A stretch of 64,000 nt of DNA from Chitinophaga niabensis. Its GTDB lineage: Bacteria; Bacteroidota; Bacteroidia; Chitinophagales; Chitinophagaceae. A model generated the notes under the pieces. It did no database searches. It was not told the DNA's origin and worked only from the letters and a program-made list of their open reading frames with translations. Positions within the stretch are counted from its first letter, which is position 1, and every line of letters starts with the position of its first letter. A program made the translations under genes and the position numbers. The stretch is taken from the NCBI RefSeq assembly GCF_900129465.1, contig NZ_FSRA01000001.1, forward strand, positions 1,488,001 through 1,552,000, written 5' to 3'. Below are positions 53,019 through 63,631 of the stretch, piece by piece.

Positions 53019-54593
53019 ATGAAAAAATTCATATTACTCTTTGCAGGGTTTGTTATAGGGGGAAGTTCCTGTTCTCTGGATCAGGACCCTTATGGCTCTG
53101 CTATCGTAGAATCACAATATTATACCACACTCGCACAATGTAATACTTCCACACTGGTTGCTTATCGTTTTATAGATTACGCTACCTGGTGGGAGATCCT
53201 CAACTTCCGCTTCCTGTCCGGAGAAGCTTCCAGTGATAATGCATGGATAGGCAATACTTATCAGTCTACACACCCTACTTACGATGCCGTAGCGCATTAT
53301 ACGCTTGATGCTGCGAACGACAGGAATGAAGCGCAATGGATAGACCTTTATAAAAGTATCGGCCGTTTTAACAGTACCATTGCAGGTATCCAGCGTGCAC
53401 CCATTGATGAGAACAGCAAGAAGCAATTCATTGCGGAACTGAGGTTCCTGCGTGCCTGGTGTTACTTTGACCTGGTGCGGAACTGGGGAGGTGTACCCAT
53501 TGTGTTAACGATCCTTTCTCCTGATAATCACCCCGCGCGTAACACGGTAAAAGAAGTGTACGACCAGGTGGTAGCTGATCTGCAGGAAGGCGTGGCGGTA
53601 CTGCCTAAAAAATCGCAGTACCCTGCAACAGAAAAGTTCAGGGCATCCAAAGGAGCGGCTTTAACGCTGCTGGCCAAAACCTACCTGTATATGGAAGACT
53701 GGCCAAAGGCAGAGATTGCGGCCAAAGAGGTGATAGACATGGGTGAATATAATCTTGAACCCAGTTTTGCTACGCTATGGGCTTATACTTACAGGAATGG
53801 GGCAGAATCGATCTTTGAACATCAGAACGGTTCCTCACAGGTGCCTTCGCTGCCAGCGAACGATTTTGCTAAAATGCTGAACTCTGTTGCTGATGCCGGC
53901 TGGGGATATTATTCCGCCACCAGCGACCTGGAGAATGCCTATAAATCGGAAGGAGACAGCATTCGTTTGCAATGGACCATTAACCGCCACGGTTTACCGG
54001 TGGCTGGTGATCCTAATACGCCATCGTTTGATGGCCGCCCTTATCCTGCGTTAAACAGTCATTCTAAATCAGCACGTTTCAGCCGTAAACATTACATACC
54101 AAAAGCACAAAGGCCGGCGAACGGATTACCTGCTTTGAACGACAAGATCCTGCGGTTTTCAGAAGCATTGCTGATCCATGCAGAAGCCTGTGCCATGCAG
54201 AATAAAACAGCAGAGGCACTCGGTTCTCTGAAAAGAGTGCGCGACAGGGTGAACCTCAGCACGAATATGGCATTAACCGGCTGGAACCTCATCAATGCCG
54301 TACGTAAAGAGAGAAGGCTTGAATTCGCTTTTGAAGGAGATCGTTTGTATGATCTCCGCAGATGGAAAGACCAGGCCGGCAAACCGGTGATCAACAGCAT
54401 TATGGGGCCAAACGGAAGTTTTGTGTTGTACAATACGCAAACCAGTACGGATGTATGGGAAAAGACGAACCCTGTAGAGTTGCAGAACAAAGGTTTCAGC
54501 TTCAACCCTGAGATCCATTCCCTGTGGCCTATTCCATCCAACCAGATCATTATTTCTGAAGGTGCTGTGAAACAGAACCCCGGATATTTTTAA
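53019..54593 (+). CDS. SusD/RagB-family outer-membrane lipoprotein
   Basis: Glycan-binding lid of 524 residues for the upstream SusC. The lipobox Cys is residue 18 (GGSSC), followed by SLDQDPYGS, a typical mature start. SusD helices are visible in FIAELRFLRAWCYFDLVRNWGG and, near the C-terminus, in RKERRLEFAFEGDRLYDLRRWKD, ending LWPIPSNQI...NPGYF, the classic family end. The ATG at 53019 gives the signal peptide. The gap to SusC is 22 bases. Confidence 0.97.
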   Translation: MKKFILLFAGFVIGGSSCSLDQDPYGSAIVESQYYTTLAQCNTSTLVAYRFIDYATWWEILNFRFLSGEASSDNAWIGNTYQSTHPTYDAVAHYTLDAANDRNEAQWIDLYKSIGRFNSTIAGIQRAPIDENSKKQFIAELRFLRAWCYFDLVRNWGGVPIVLTILSPDNHPARNTVKEVYDQVVADLQEGVAVLPKKSQYPATEKFRASKGAALTLLAKTYLYMEDWPKAEIAAKEVIDMGEYNLEPSFATLWAYTYRNGAESIFEHQNGSSQVPSLPANDFAKMLNSVADAGWGYYSATSDLENAYKSEGDSIRLQWTINRHGLPVAGDPNTPSFDGRPYPALNSHSKSARFSRKHYIPKAQRPANGLPALNDKILRFSEALLIHAEACAMQNKTAEALGSLKRVRDRVNLSTNMALTGWNLINAVRKERRLEFAFEGDRLYDLRRWKDQAGKPVINSIMGPNGSFVLYNTQTSTDVWEKTNPVELQNKGFSFNPEIHSLWPIPSNQIIISEGAVKQNPGYF

Positions 54594-54604
54594 GGAATTT
54601 AAGT

Positions 54605-56215
54605 ATGAGAACGATCATGAAATTGTTTTGCCTTGCGCTCCTGGCTATTCATTGCGGGAAAAGTTCAACACCTCCGGGTCAGGAACCCAACACCTGTTTC
54701 TTCCTGGGTGTGGATACCTGCCTGCAAAAACCTAAAACGGTTGTTACGATCAATATGGGCAGCACAAAGCAAACCATTCACAGCTTTGGCGCTTCCGATT
54801 GCTGGACCACCAAGTTCATTGGAAAATGGACGAATGTGCAGAAAAAGGATCAGGTAGCCGATCTGTTATTCAGCATGGACACTACGGCAAACGGAACGCC
54901 AAAGGGGATCGGTTTATCACTCTGGCGTTTTAACATCGGCGGCGGTAGTTATGAACAGGGCGTTAATAGTAATATTGCGGATGAATGGAGAAGGGAGGAA
55001 TGTTTTATGAACCCGGATAATACCTACGACTGGTCCAGGCAGCAGGGCCAGCAATGGTTCCTGCAGGCGGCCAGGCAACGTGGCGTGAAATATACGCTGG
55101 GCTTTTCCCTGACCCCTCCCGTGTTCATGTCTAAGAACGGAAAAGCATATAATAGTTCCGGCGGCACCTCCCTAAACATACAGGATGGCAAATTAGACGC
55201 ATACGCGGGTTTTATGGCAGAAGTAACCAAACACTTCGGGTTTGATTACCTGAGCCCCGTAAACGAACCGCAATGGGCCTGGGGCCAGGCTACCTCTGCC
55301 GGCCAGGAAGGTACGCAATGCACGAATGACGAAATAGCCGCACTCTGCAAAGCCATTGCGCCTAAACTGGCAGGCACCGGTTCCCAGATAGTAGTAGGGG
55401 AAGCAGGTACACTGGCTTACCTCTATGGCACCAATACGGATAACCGCGGAGATCAGATCACGCAGTTCTTTAACACGGCTTCTGCCAACTACATCGGCAA
55501 CCTGCCCAATATGGCGCATACTATTTCAGGGCACAGTTACTTTACAACCTGCCCGGATAACACGCTGATCAGCACAAGGCAGCAACTGGTGAATAAGATC
55601 AACCAGGTGGATGCCACACTGAACACCTGGCAAACGGAGTTCGGAATACTTGGAGATATCTGCGGCCAGTACAATGGCTCGCCAAGGAATACCGGCATCG
55701 AATACGGATTGTATGTAGCCAAAACCATCCATCACGATCTTGTGATCGCCAATATGAATTCCTGGCAGTGGTGGCTGGCTGTGAGCCCTTATAACTACAG
55801 TGATGCACTGGTGTATATAAACGATCCCGCCGGCCAGATGAATGTAGCGAACTGTAAAACAGACGGCATTGTGCTGGATTCAAAACAACTCTGGGCATTC
55901 GGTAACTATGCACGTTTCATCCGGCCCGGTATGAAACGTGTGGAAACTTCCATCCCCGGTAATAACGATCCTGCTATAGCTGCCGGAACATTGATGATCT
56001 CTGCCTGGAAACAGGAAGCAGACAAGAAAGTGGTGGTAGTGCTGGTAAACCCGGAAGCAAAGGAAAAAACGATACAACTGAACGGATTGACGGTTGGTGT
56101 GTTAGATCAGTATACAACAGATGCTACTAATAACCTGAAAAGAACACAATCAACTGCCGGTGAAATTAGGGTACCCGCTAAATCTGTTGTAACATTAACA
56201 GGAAAATATCAATAA
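54605..56215 (+). CDS. GH30-family glycoside hydrolase
   Basis: An exported enzyme of 536 residues, built from a GH30 (beta/alpha)8 barrel and a side beta-domain (about 430-536). Catalytic residues are visible as acid/base Glu221 (LSPVNEPQWAW) and nucleophile Glu345 (WQTEFGILG). SFGASDCWTTKFIG near residue 60 and the W-rich NSWQWWLAVSP near 390 recall the endo-beta-1,6-galactanase-like branch. The signal ends with a Cys at residue 17, but His at -1 is unusual for a lipobox, so lipidation is uncertain. Its stop shares one base with the sugar porter start. Confidence 0.9.
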   Translation: MRTIMKLFCLALLAIHCGKSSTPPGQEPNTCFFLGVDTCLQKPKTVVTINMGSTKQTIHSFGASDCWTTKFIGKWTNVQKKDQVADLLFSMDTTANGTPKGIGLSLWRFNIGGGSYEQGVNSNIADEWRREECFMNPDNTYDWSRQQGQQWFLQAARQRGVKYTLGFSLTPPVFMSKNGKAYNSSGGTSLNIQDGKLDAYAGFMAEVTKHFGFDYLSPVNEPQWAWGQATSAGQEGTQCTNDEIAALCKAIAPKLAGTGSQIVVGEAGTLAYLYGTNTDNRGDQITQFFNTASANYIGNLPNMAHTISGHSYFTTCPDNTLISTRQQLVNKINQVDATLNTWQTEFGILGDICGQYNGSPRNTGIEYGLYVAKTIHHDLVIANMNSWQWWLAVSPYNYSDALVYINDPAGQMNVANCKTDGIVLDSKQLWAFGNYARFIRPGMKRVETSIPGNNDPAIAAGTLMISAWKQEADKKVVVVLVNPEAKEKTIQLNGLTVGVLDQYTTDATNNLKRTQSTAGEIRVPAKSVVTLTGKYQ

Positions 56216-57525
56216 TGAGCAAACAATTCAACCATACTTACATCATCGGCATTTCGTTTATTTCGGCGCTGGGCGGATACCTCTTTGGTTTTGATTTTGC
56301 AGTGATCTCCGGTGCACTGCCTTTCCTGCGCGAAGCCTTTGGCCTCAATGCATGGTGGGAAGGTTTTTTAACCGGCTCGCTGGCATTAGGTTGTATGGTA
56401 GGTTGCCTGGCTGCCGGAAAACTGGCAGACCGTTATGGCAGAAAGCCCGGGCTGATCCTGGCTGCGCTGATCTTCACACTTTCATCCTTAGGCATGGCAT
56501 GGTCCAACAGCCTGACGGTGTTCGTTTGCATGCGTTTTGCCGCGGGTATCGGTGTGGGCATGGCTTCTATCCTGAGCCCTTTGTATATCGCGGAAGTTTC
56601 TCCTGCACATGTACGGGGCAGGAATGTTTCCATCAACCAGTTAACGATAGTAATAGGGATATTGATCACCAACCTGGTGAATTATACGCTGGCCGATAAA
56701 GGTGCAGAAGCATGGCGCTGGATGTTTGGCTTGGGTGCAGTACCCTCCGCCATCTTTTTGCTGGGTGTGTTATGGTTGCCGGAAAGCCCGCGCTGGCTGA
56801 TCGGCAAAGGCAAAACAGCGGAAGCAAAAAAGATCCTGGCAAAGATCGGCAATGAGGATGTGATCATTGAAAGACCATCTGAAAAACCATCGTACAAAGC
56901 TGTATTTGAAAAAGCAGTAAGGCCGGCAGTAGTGATCGGTATCACCCTGGCAGTGTTCCAGCAGTTATGCGGTATCAATATCGTATTCAATTATACTTCT
57001 ACCATTTTTGCCTCCGTAGGGGCAGACCTCAATAGCCAGCTATTTGAAACCATCACCATTGGTGTAGTAAATCTCGTATTCACCTTAGTGGCCATGTGGC
57101 AGGTGGATAAGCTGGGACGCAGACCCTTGATGCTGATCGGTTCGGCAGGCCTTTCCGTAGTATATATCATCCTGGCATCACTACTGCAGAACCAGCTGGA
57201 TGTGCGGCTCGTTTCTTTTTTTGTGATGCTGGCCATTGCCTTGTATGCTACCTCACTGGCCCCGGTGACCTGGGTATTGATATCAGAAATATTTCCTAAC
57301 CACATCAGGGGGCTGGCTTCATCTATTGCAGTCGTTTCCCTGTGGGGTGCCTATTTCATCCTTGTGTTTACTTTCCCCATCCTGGCAGAGCAACTGGGCA
57401 CTTATGGACCATTCTACCTGTATGCCGGCATCTGCGCGCTGGGTTTCCTGTTCATCAGAAGTAAGGTAAAGGAAACAAAAGGGCAATCCCTTGAGCAATT
57501 AGAACAACATTTAACAGGACATTAA
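56215..57525 (+). CDS. Sugar porter family MFS transporter
   Basis: A 436-residue inner-membrane sugar/H+ symporter (XylE/GLUT-like) with 12 membrane segments. Family signatures are GYLFGFDFAVISGALPFL, GKLADRYGRKPGL, PESPRWLIGKG, the DKLGRRPLM loop and the final KETKGQSLE. It starts in the stop codon of the GH30 gene, so the two are translationally coupled. It probably takes up the monosaccharide released by the GH30 and GH2 enzymes. Confidence 0.96.
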   Translation: MSKQFNHTYIIGISFISALGGYLFGFDFAVISGALPFLREAFGLNAWWEGFLTGSLALGCMVGCLAAGKLADRYGRKPGLILAALIFTLSSLGMAWSNSLTVFVCMRFAAGIGVGMASILSPLYIAEVSPAHVRGRNVSINQLTIVIGILITNLVNYTLADKGAEAWRWMFGLGAVPSAIFLLGVLWLPESPRWLIGKGKTAEAKKILAKIGNEDVIIERPSEKPSYKAVFEKAVRPAVVIGITLAVFQQLCGINIVFNYTSTIFASVGADLNSQLFETITIGVVNLVFTLVAMWQVDKLGRRPLMLIGSAGLSVVYIILASLLQNQLDVRLVSFFVMLAIALYATSLAPVTWVLISEIFPNHIRGLASSIAVVSLWGAYFILVFTFPILAEQLGTYGPFYLYAGICALGFLFIRSKVKETKGQSLEQLEQHLTGH

Positions 57526-57534
57526 AACACAGAC

Positions 57535-60500
57535 ATGAGTAGCGATTCTTTGGTGCAGGTTTGGGAAGAAAAGATCAATATCCCAACGTACAGCATTGGT
57601 AAACCCGACAAAAACCCGATGTTCTTTGAAAAGCGTGTGTATCAGGGCAGCAGCGGCGTTGTTTATCCTAACCCGGTGATAGAAAAGATCTTTGATGAAA
57701 AGAAGGACGAGATCTACACAGCGGTATTCCTGGAGAACCGCTACCTGAAGATCATGGTACTGCCGCAATTAGGCGGCCGCATACAGATGGCTTATGATAA
57801 AGTAGGGCAAAGACATTTCATTTATTACAACCAGGTGATCAAACCCGCGCTGGTTGGTTTATGCGGGCCATGGATCTCCGGCGGCATAGAATTCAACTGG
57901 CCCCAGCATCACCGCCCCAGTACTTTTGAACCTGTTGATCATACCATAGAAGAAAACAGGGATGGCAGTAAAACCGTGTGGGTGAATGAAGTGGAAAAGA
58001 TGTTCCATACCAAGGGAATGGCTGGTTTTACCTTACATCCTGATAAAGCTTACCTGGAAATAAAAGGGAAGCTCTACAACCGTACTGCGCTGCCACAGAC
58101 CTTCCTGTGGTGGGCCAACCCGGCCGTGAAAGTGAACGACGATTACCAGTCTGTATTTCCGCCGGACGTGAATGCCGTATTCGATCATGGCAAACGCGAT
58201 GTATCCACTTTCCCGGTTGCTACCGGTACTTATTACAAAGTAGACTATGCACCCGGCACGGATATTTCCCGCTATAAGAATATCCCGGTGCCCACTTCGT
58301 ATATGGCTATCCGTTCCGATTATGATTTTGTAGGAGGATATGAGAACGACTCACAGGCAGGATTACTGCATGTGGCCAATCACCACCTCTCTCCCGGCAA
58401 AAAGCAATGGACCTGGGGACATAGCGACTTCGGCAAAGCATGGGACAAGAACCTCACGGATGAAGATGGCCCGTATATAGAACTGATGACAGGTGTTTTT
58501 ACAGACAATCAACCGGATTTCAGCTGGCTGATGCCTTACGAGGAAAAATCCTTCACCCAGTATTTCATGCCTTACCGGGAACTGGGTATCGTAAAGAATG
58601 CCAATAAAGACCTGCTGATCTATGCCAGCGATACCGCTGTTAAAGTGTTTGCCACCGGCATTCAAACCGGTATCACGCTGGAATTGTATGTGAACAATTC
58701 CTTGCTTTTCACAGATAAGATCAATGTGTCCCCCGAAGTTATTTACCAGAAAGCCATACAGGTAAAAGAAGAAACGCTGCTGGTGATATTGAAGGACCAG
58801 CTTGGGAAAGAACTGTTGCGTTATGAGCCTGCTGCCAACCGGAAGAATGAAATTCCCCAACCTGCCATGGCCGCACCGGAACCTAAAGATGTAGAGAACA
58901 ACGAACAACTTTTCCTTACAGGTTTGCACCTGGAGCAATACCGCCACGCAACCTATAACCCCGTAGATTATTACGAAGAAGCATTACGCCGTGATCCTAA
59001 AGACCTGCGATGCAATAATGCGCTGGGCGTATGGTATCTGAGAAGGGGAAGCATAGAAAAAAGCGAAGCCTATTTCCGTAAAGCGATTGAAACACTTACA
59101 CAGCGGAACCCTAATCCTTATTACGGTGAGCCGCTGTACAACCTCGGCCTCTGTTTGCAATTACAGGGCAAGACTGAAGAAGCGTATGAAATGTTCTATA
59201 AAGCTACCTGGAACAGTGCCTGGCAGGATAGCAGTTACTTTTCCCTAGCCCAGATCAGTACAGCCAAAGGTAATTATGCAGAAGCCCTGGAGCAGATAGA
59301 ATGGTCGCTGGACAGGAATGCCCGGAACAGTAAAGCCTGGGCACTGAAAGCCATGATCCTCCGTAAACTTAACAAACAGGACGAAGCAAGGGAAGTATGT
59401 AAGGAAGCATTACGCCGTGATATCTTCAACCTCACCTTGTATGCCGAACTGAAAGAGCAGGACACCTTATTGAAACTGGGCCGTGAGAACGAACATAATT
59501 TCATTGAATATGCCATCGACTATGCGTCGGCTGGTTTGTATGAAGAAGCCATTGCGCTCATCAGCCTTGTAAAAGGCGGGCCTATGCAGGCATATTATCT
59601 CGGATGGTTCCATTACAAAGCAGGTAATACAGAGCAGGCACTTGTTTACTTTAAACAGGCAGCCAAAGCAGATCCTGCATTATGTTTCCCGAACAGGATA
59701 GAAGATGTTGCCGTATTGAAACTGGCCATTGCCCTGAACAGCGAAGATGCCAAAGCACCTTATTACCTGGGCTGCCTCTGGTATGATAAAAGGCAGTATG
59801 CGGAAGCAATAGACATGTGGGAGTTGTCTGCCGTAAGGGATAATACCTTCCCGACAGTATTCAGGAACCTGGGCATAGCCTGGTTCAATAAAAGGAAGAA
59901 CAAAACCAAAGCCCTTTATTATTTTGAAAAGGCTTTTGCACTGGACCCAACAGATGCACGGGTATTGATGGAGCTGGACCAGTTGTACAAAAGATTACAT
60001 AAAGATCCTTCCAGCCGCCTGTTGTTGCTGGAAAATAACCTGGAACTGGTGAACTGGCGGGATGATGTTTACCTGGAGAGGGCCGCCATCTACAATTTCA
60101 TGGGTCAGTTCGAAAAAGCTTTTGAACTGATCATGCAAAGGAAATTCCATCCATGGGAAGGAGGGGAAGGAAAGGTCTCCGGGCAATACCTCTACAGCCT
60201 TACCGGTATGGCGCGGCAACACATGCAGAACAAAGATTATGAAGCGGCTATCAGGAAGCTGAAAATGGCACAGGAATACCCGGATAGCCTGGGAGAAGGC
60301 AAACTGTTCGGCGCACAGGAAAATGATATCTTTTACTGGTTGGGCATGGCATACAATGGCGAGTTGTCAAAACAATACCTGCTTAAAGCTACAGAAGGAC
60401 TATCAGAGCCATCCGCCGCTATGTTCTATAATGATCAGCCGCCAGACAAGATCTTCTACCAGGGCCTTGCATGGGCAGCATTGGGAGAGCAGGAGAAAGC

Positions 60501-60798
60501 CAATACCATTTTCCGTCAACTGCTGAAGTATGGTGAAACACATTTGCAGGATGAAGTGAAGATCGATTACTTTGCGGTGTCCCTGCCAGACCTGCTCATC
60601 TTTGAAGATGATGCCAACGTGCGGAACACCCTGCATTGCAGCTATATGATGGGGCTGGGATGGCTGGGCTTACAGGAGTATGATAAAGCAACGGAAGCCT
60701 TTACACGGGTACTTGAACAGGATATGCACTTTGGTGCGCAAACACATTTATCAATGATCCGGCAATTGCAGGAACAACCACTTTTACATGCGCGTTAG
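57535..60798 (+). CDS. DUF5107 and tetratricopeptide-repeat protein
   Basis: A 1087-residue protein with no obvious signal peptide. The N-terminal DUF5107 domain (about 30-350) resembles the galactose-mutarotase/aldose-epimerase beta-supersandwich (RYLKIMVLPQLGGRIQMAYDK, GGIEFNWPQHH, TFLWWANPAVKV). From about 450 to the end there are many TPR-like helices (GVWYLRRGSIEKSEAYFRKAI, YFEKAFALDPTDARVLMELDQL). DUF5107-TPR proteins often sit beside sugar transporters and glycosidases. A role in recognising or converting the imported sugar is likely, but no activity is known to me. It overlaps the GH2 gene by 11 bases. Confidence 0.9.
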   Translation: MSSDSLVQVWEEKINIPTYSIGKPDKNPMFFEKRVYQGSSGVVYPNPVIEKIFDEKKDEIYTAVFLENRYLKIMVLPQLGGRIQMAYDKVGQRHFIYYNQVIKPALVGLCGPWISGGIEFNWPQHHRPSTFEPVDHTIEENRDGSKTVWVNEVEKMFHTKGMAGFTLHPDKAYLEIKGKLYNRTALPQTFLWWANPAVKVNDDYQSVFPPDVNAVFDHGKRDVSTFPVATGTYYKVDYAPGTDISRYKNIPVPTSYMAIRSDYDFVGGYENDSQAGLLHVANHHLSPGKKQWTWGHSDFGKAWDKNLTDEDGPYIELMTGVFTDNQPDFSWLMPYEEKSFTQYFMPYRELGIVKNANKDLLIYASDTAVKVFATGIQTGITLELYVNNSLLFTDKINVSPEVIYQKAIQVKEETLLVILKDQLGKELLRYEPAANRKNEIPQPAMAAPEPKDVENNEQLFLTGLHLEQYRHATYNPVDYYEEALRRDPKDLRCNNALGVWYLRRGSIEKSEAYFRKAIETLTQRNPNPYYGEPLYNLGLCLQLQGKTEEAYEMFYKATWNSAWQDSSYFSLAQISTAKGNYAEALEQIEWSLDRNARNSKAWALKAMILRKLNKQDEAREVCKEALRRDIFNLTLYAELKEQDTLLKLGRENEHNFIEYAIDYASAGLYEEAIALISLVKGGPMQAYYLGWFHYKAGNTEQALVYFKQAAKADPALCFPNRIEDVAVLKLAIALNSEDAKAPYYLGCLWYDKRQYAEAIDMWELSAVRDNTFPTVFRNLGIAWFNKRKNKTKALYYFEKAFALDPTDARVLMELDQLYKRLHKDPSSRLLLLENNLELVNWRDDVYLERAAIYNFMGQFEKAFELIMQRKFHPWEGGEGKVSGQYLYSLTGMARQHMQNKDYEAAIRKLKMAQEYPDSLGEGKLFGAQENDIFYWLGMAYNGELSKQYLLKATEGLSEPSAAMFYNDQPPDKIFYQGLAWAALGEQEKANTIFRQLLKYGETHLQDEVKIDYFAVSLPDLLIFEDDANVRNTLHCSYMMGLGWLGLQEYDKATEAFTRVLEQDMHFGAQTHLSMIRQLQEQPLLHAR

Positions 60799-63493
60799 TT
60801 TAATTTTATTGGCATTGTGCTGTATGCTGAAGGTACAGGCACAAACGATCTCACTGGAAGGAGAATGGCGGTACCGGTTAGATGCACAGGATAAAGGCAT
60901 CAAAGAACAATGGTTTAACCAGTCGTTCGAAAATAAACTGAAATTGCCTGGCACGCTGGACGACGCCGGGGTAGGTGATCCTGCCACCTTAACGGCCGAT
61001 TCGCTCAATAAGGAAACATTGCTGATGCTTACCCGCAAACATTCCTATATAGGCCCGGCCTGGTACAGCAGGGAGATCATGGTCCCGGCCAGCTGGAAAG
61101 GAAAACGCATGGATCTGTTCCTGGAGCGGGTGATCTGGAAATCACAGGTATGGGTAGACGGAAAAGAAGCGTCCTTTACAGGGGAAAGCCTGAGTGCGCC
61201 ACATATTTTTCCCTTACACAGGTTGCTGACGCCCGGTAAAAAACATAAGCTGGTGATCAGGATAGATAACAGGAAGTTGTATGATATGAGCACACGCGAT
61301 ATGGCGCATGCTTATACCAATGGCACGCAGATCATGTGGAACGGGATCATCGGGCAAATAAAACTGATCGCAAAGAACCAGGCCTATATCCATGATGTGA
61401 AGGCATTTCCGGATGTGCAAAAGAAAACAGCCAGGATCGTTGTTTCCCTGCTGAACGAAATGAGTACCGCCGCCAGCACCCGTTTGAAAGTAAAAGTGAG
61501 CGGCAAACAATTTGCTTTTGATAAAGAGATGGATGTGACCATTCCTCCCGGTGGTGGGTTGAAAGAACTCGAAGTTCCCATGGGAAACAATGTATCCCTC
61601 TGGGATGAGTTTTCTCCTGATCTTTATAAGGTATCTGTACAGTTCAATGGAGGAACAGCCAGCACTGCCTTTGGTATGCGGCAGCTTTCCAATGAAAATG
61701 GTTTATTGCAGATCAATGGCCGGCGTATCTTTTTAAGGGGCACGCTCGAATGTAATATCTTTCCTTTAACAGGTTACCCACCAATGACCAAACCCGGATG
61801 GATAAAGGTGTTCAGCGCAGCAAAAGCGTATGGCCTCAATCATCTGCGCTTCCATTCCTGGTGCCCGCCCGAAGCAGCTTTTGAAGTAGCAGATTCCATG
61901 GGTTTCTATTTGCAGGTGGAATTACCTTTCTGGAACAAGAACGCCGGAAAGGATGATCCGATGGATAAGTGGCTGGCAGCAGAAGGACAAAACATCATTG
62001 TAAACTATGGTAACCATCCTTCTTTTTGTTTCTGGTCCATGGGCAATGAACTGGAAGGAGATTTCAATTGGCTTGCGCAGCTGCTCACCACGCTGAAGAA
62101 AAATGATCCCCGCCATTTATACACCAGTACTACCTTTTCTTTCCAGAAAGATCATGGCCGCTTCCCTGAACCCGTAGATGAATTTTTCATCACACAGTAT
62201 ACAAAGAAAGGATGGGTGAGGGGACAGGGCATCTTCAATACCTATGCCCCCAACTTCTCCACTGATTATACCAAAGCAATAGACAGCATCCCCGTTCCAA
62301 TTATCACACATGAGATAGGGCAATATTCTGTGTATCCGAACATGCAGGAAATAAAGAAGTATACCGGCGTGCTGGACCCGTTGAACTTTAAAGCTATTCA
62401 AAAGGACTTACAGCAAAAAGGGCTACTGCCCTTATCACAGCAATTCCTGCTGGCCAGTGGTAAGTTCGCAGCCAACCTCTACAAAGAAGAGATAGAACGC
62501 GCCCTGAAAACAAAAGGTTTGAGCGGGTTCCAGTTGCTGGACCTCCACGATTTTCCGGGACAGGGCACAGCGCTGATAGGGATCCTGGATGCTTTCTGGG
62601 ATAGTAAAGGACTGGTAACAGCAGAAACACACCGTACCTATTGTGGCCCGGTTGTACCCTTACTTCGTTTTGACAAAGCTATTTACACCAGCAATGAACA
62701 ATTCAAAGGAGAAGTAGAAGTAGCGAATTTCAGCCGTGCTGTATTAAAGAACAGTGCTATTAACTGGATGGCGAAAGATGCATCCGGTAAAGAACTCGCA
62801 GCGGGCCTGATCCCTGCGCAGGATATAGAAATGGGTACCGGCCAATCCCTTGGCAGCTTTACGTTTGATCTGCAAAAAATAAAGGAAGCCACCGCAGTGA
62901 CCATTCATCTGAACGGTGCCGGTTACAGGAACCAATGGACGATCTGGGTATATCCTGAAAAACTGGAAACCGGCGTGATCGTAAAAACTTTGAACGAAGC
63001 ATTGCCTTTGCTGGAAGCAGGCAGGAACGTATTGCTGAACCCGGATACGGCCGCGCTCAAAGGCGTAGAGGGCCGTTTTGCACCTGTATTCTGGAGCCCT
63101 GTACACTTCCCTGACCAGCCTGGCACCATGGGCATTTTATGTGATCCGCAACATCCTGCTTTTAAAGATTTCCCAACGGAGTTTTACAGTAACTGGCAGT
63201 GGTGGGACCTTATCACTTCTTCCAAAACCATGGTCATTGATCCTTTACCGGAACTTACACCACTTGTGCGCGTGATCGATAATTTCTTCAGGAACAGGAA
63301 GATGGCCAATGTGATAGAAGCAAAAGTAGGAAAGGGAAAACTGATCCTCACTTCGCTGGACCTTACGAACAAACTGGAAGAAAGGCCCGCTGCAAGGCAA
63401 CTGCGTTATAGCCTGGAGCAATACATGGCTTCAAAAGCATTTGCCCCGAAAGTAGAATTGTCCGTAGCACAATTACAGGCACTGATGAAATAA
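60788..63493 (+). CDS. GH2-family glycoside hydrolase
   Basis: An exported enzyme of 901 residues. The signal peptide is about 1-19 (LKVQA-Q). The sugar-binding domain covers about 20-190 (GPAWYSREIMVP), the immunoglobulin-like domain about 195-300, and the TIM barrel about 305-620. Catalytic residues are visible as acid/base Glu421 (WSMGNELEGD) and likely nucleophile Glu509 (ITHEIGQYS). A long C-terminal region of about 280 residues has no recognised domain. The barrel differs from classical LacZ-type enzymes, so the sugar specificity is open. It is the last gene before a strong terminator. Confidence 0.9.
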   Translation: MRVSLILLALCCMLKVQAQTISLEGEWRYRLDAQDKGIKEQWFNQSFENKLKLPGTLDDAGVGDPATLTADSLNKETLLMLTRKHSYIGPAWYSREIMVPASWKGKRMDLFLERVIWKSQVWVDGKEASFTGESLSAPHIFPLHRLLTPGKKHKLVIRIDNRKLYDMSTRDMAHAYTNGTQIMWNGIIGQIKLIAKNQAYIHDVKAFPDVQKKTARIVVSLLNEMSTAASTRLKVKVSGKQFAFDKEMDVTIPPGGGLKELEVPMGNNVSLWDEFSPDLYKVSVQFNGGTASTAFGMRQLSNENGLLQINGRRIFLRGTLECNIFPLTGYPPMTKPGWIKVFSAAKAYGLNHLRFHSWCPPEAAFEVADSMGFYLQVELPFWNKNAGKDDPMDKWLAAEGQNIIVNYGNHPSFCFWSMGNELEGDFNWLAQLLTTLKKNDPRHLYTSTTFSFQKDHGRFPEPVDEFFITQYTKKGWVRGQGIFNTYAPNFSTDYTKAIDSIPVPIITHEIGQYSVYPNMQEIKKYTGVLDPLNFKAIQKDLQQKGLLPLSQQFLLASGKFAANLYKEEIERALKTKGLSGFQLLDLHDFPGQGTALIGILDAFWDSKGLVTAETHRTYCGPVVPLLRFDKAIYTSNEQFKGEVEVANFSRAVLKNSAINWMAKDASGKELAAGLIPAQDIEMGTGQSLGSFTFDLQKIKEATAVTIHLNGAGYRNQWTIWVYPEKLETGVIVKTLNEALPLLEAGRNVLLNPDTAALKGVEGRFAPVFWSPVHFPDQPGTMGILCDPQHPAFKDFPTEFYSNWQWWDLITSSKTMVIDPLPELTPLVRVIDNFFRNRKMANVIEAKVGKGKLILTSLDLTNKLEERPAARQLRYSLEQYMASKAFAPKVELSVAQLQALMK

Positions 63494-63517
63494 AGGATTA
63501 AGCTGATAATCAGCCCA

Positions 63518-63555
63518 AAAAGCCTCCCGGTATTACATCGGGAGGCTTTTATTTT
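63518..63555 (+). terminator. Terminator at the end of the third glycan operon
   Basis: AAAAGCCTCCCG (63518-63529) pairs perfectly with CGGGAGGCTTTT (63539-63550), followed by ATTTT. It is a strong intrinsic terminator 25 bases after the GH2 stop. Confidence 0.93.
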
Positions 63556-63631
63556 GATAATTATCAGGATAAGATTAAATTACTATTGTTATACCCGATC
63601 CCGAAATCCCTTAACGCTAAACCCTTCTCCA

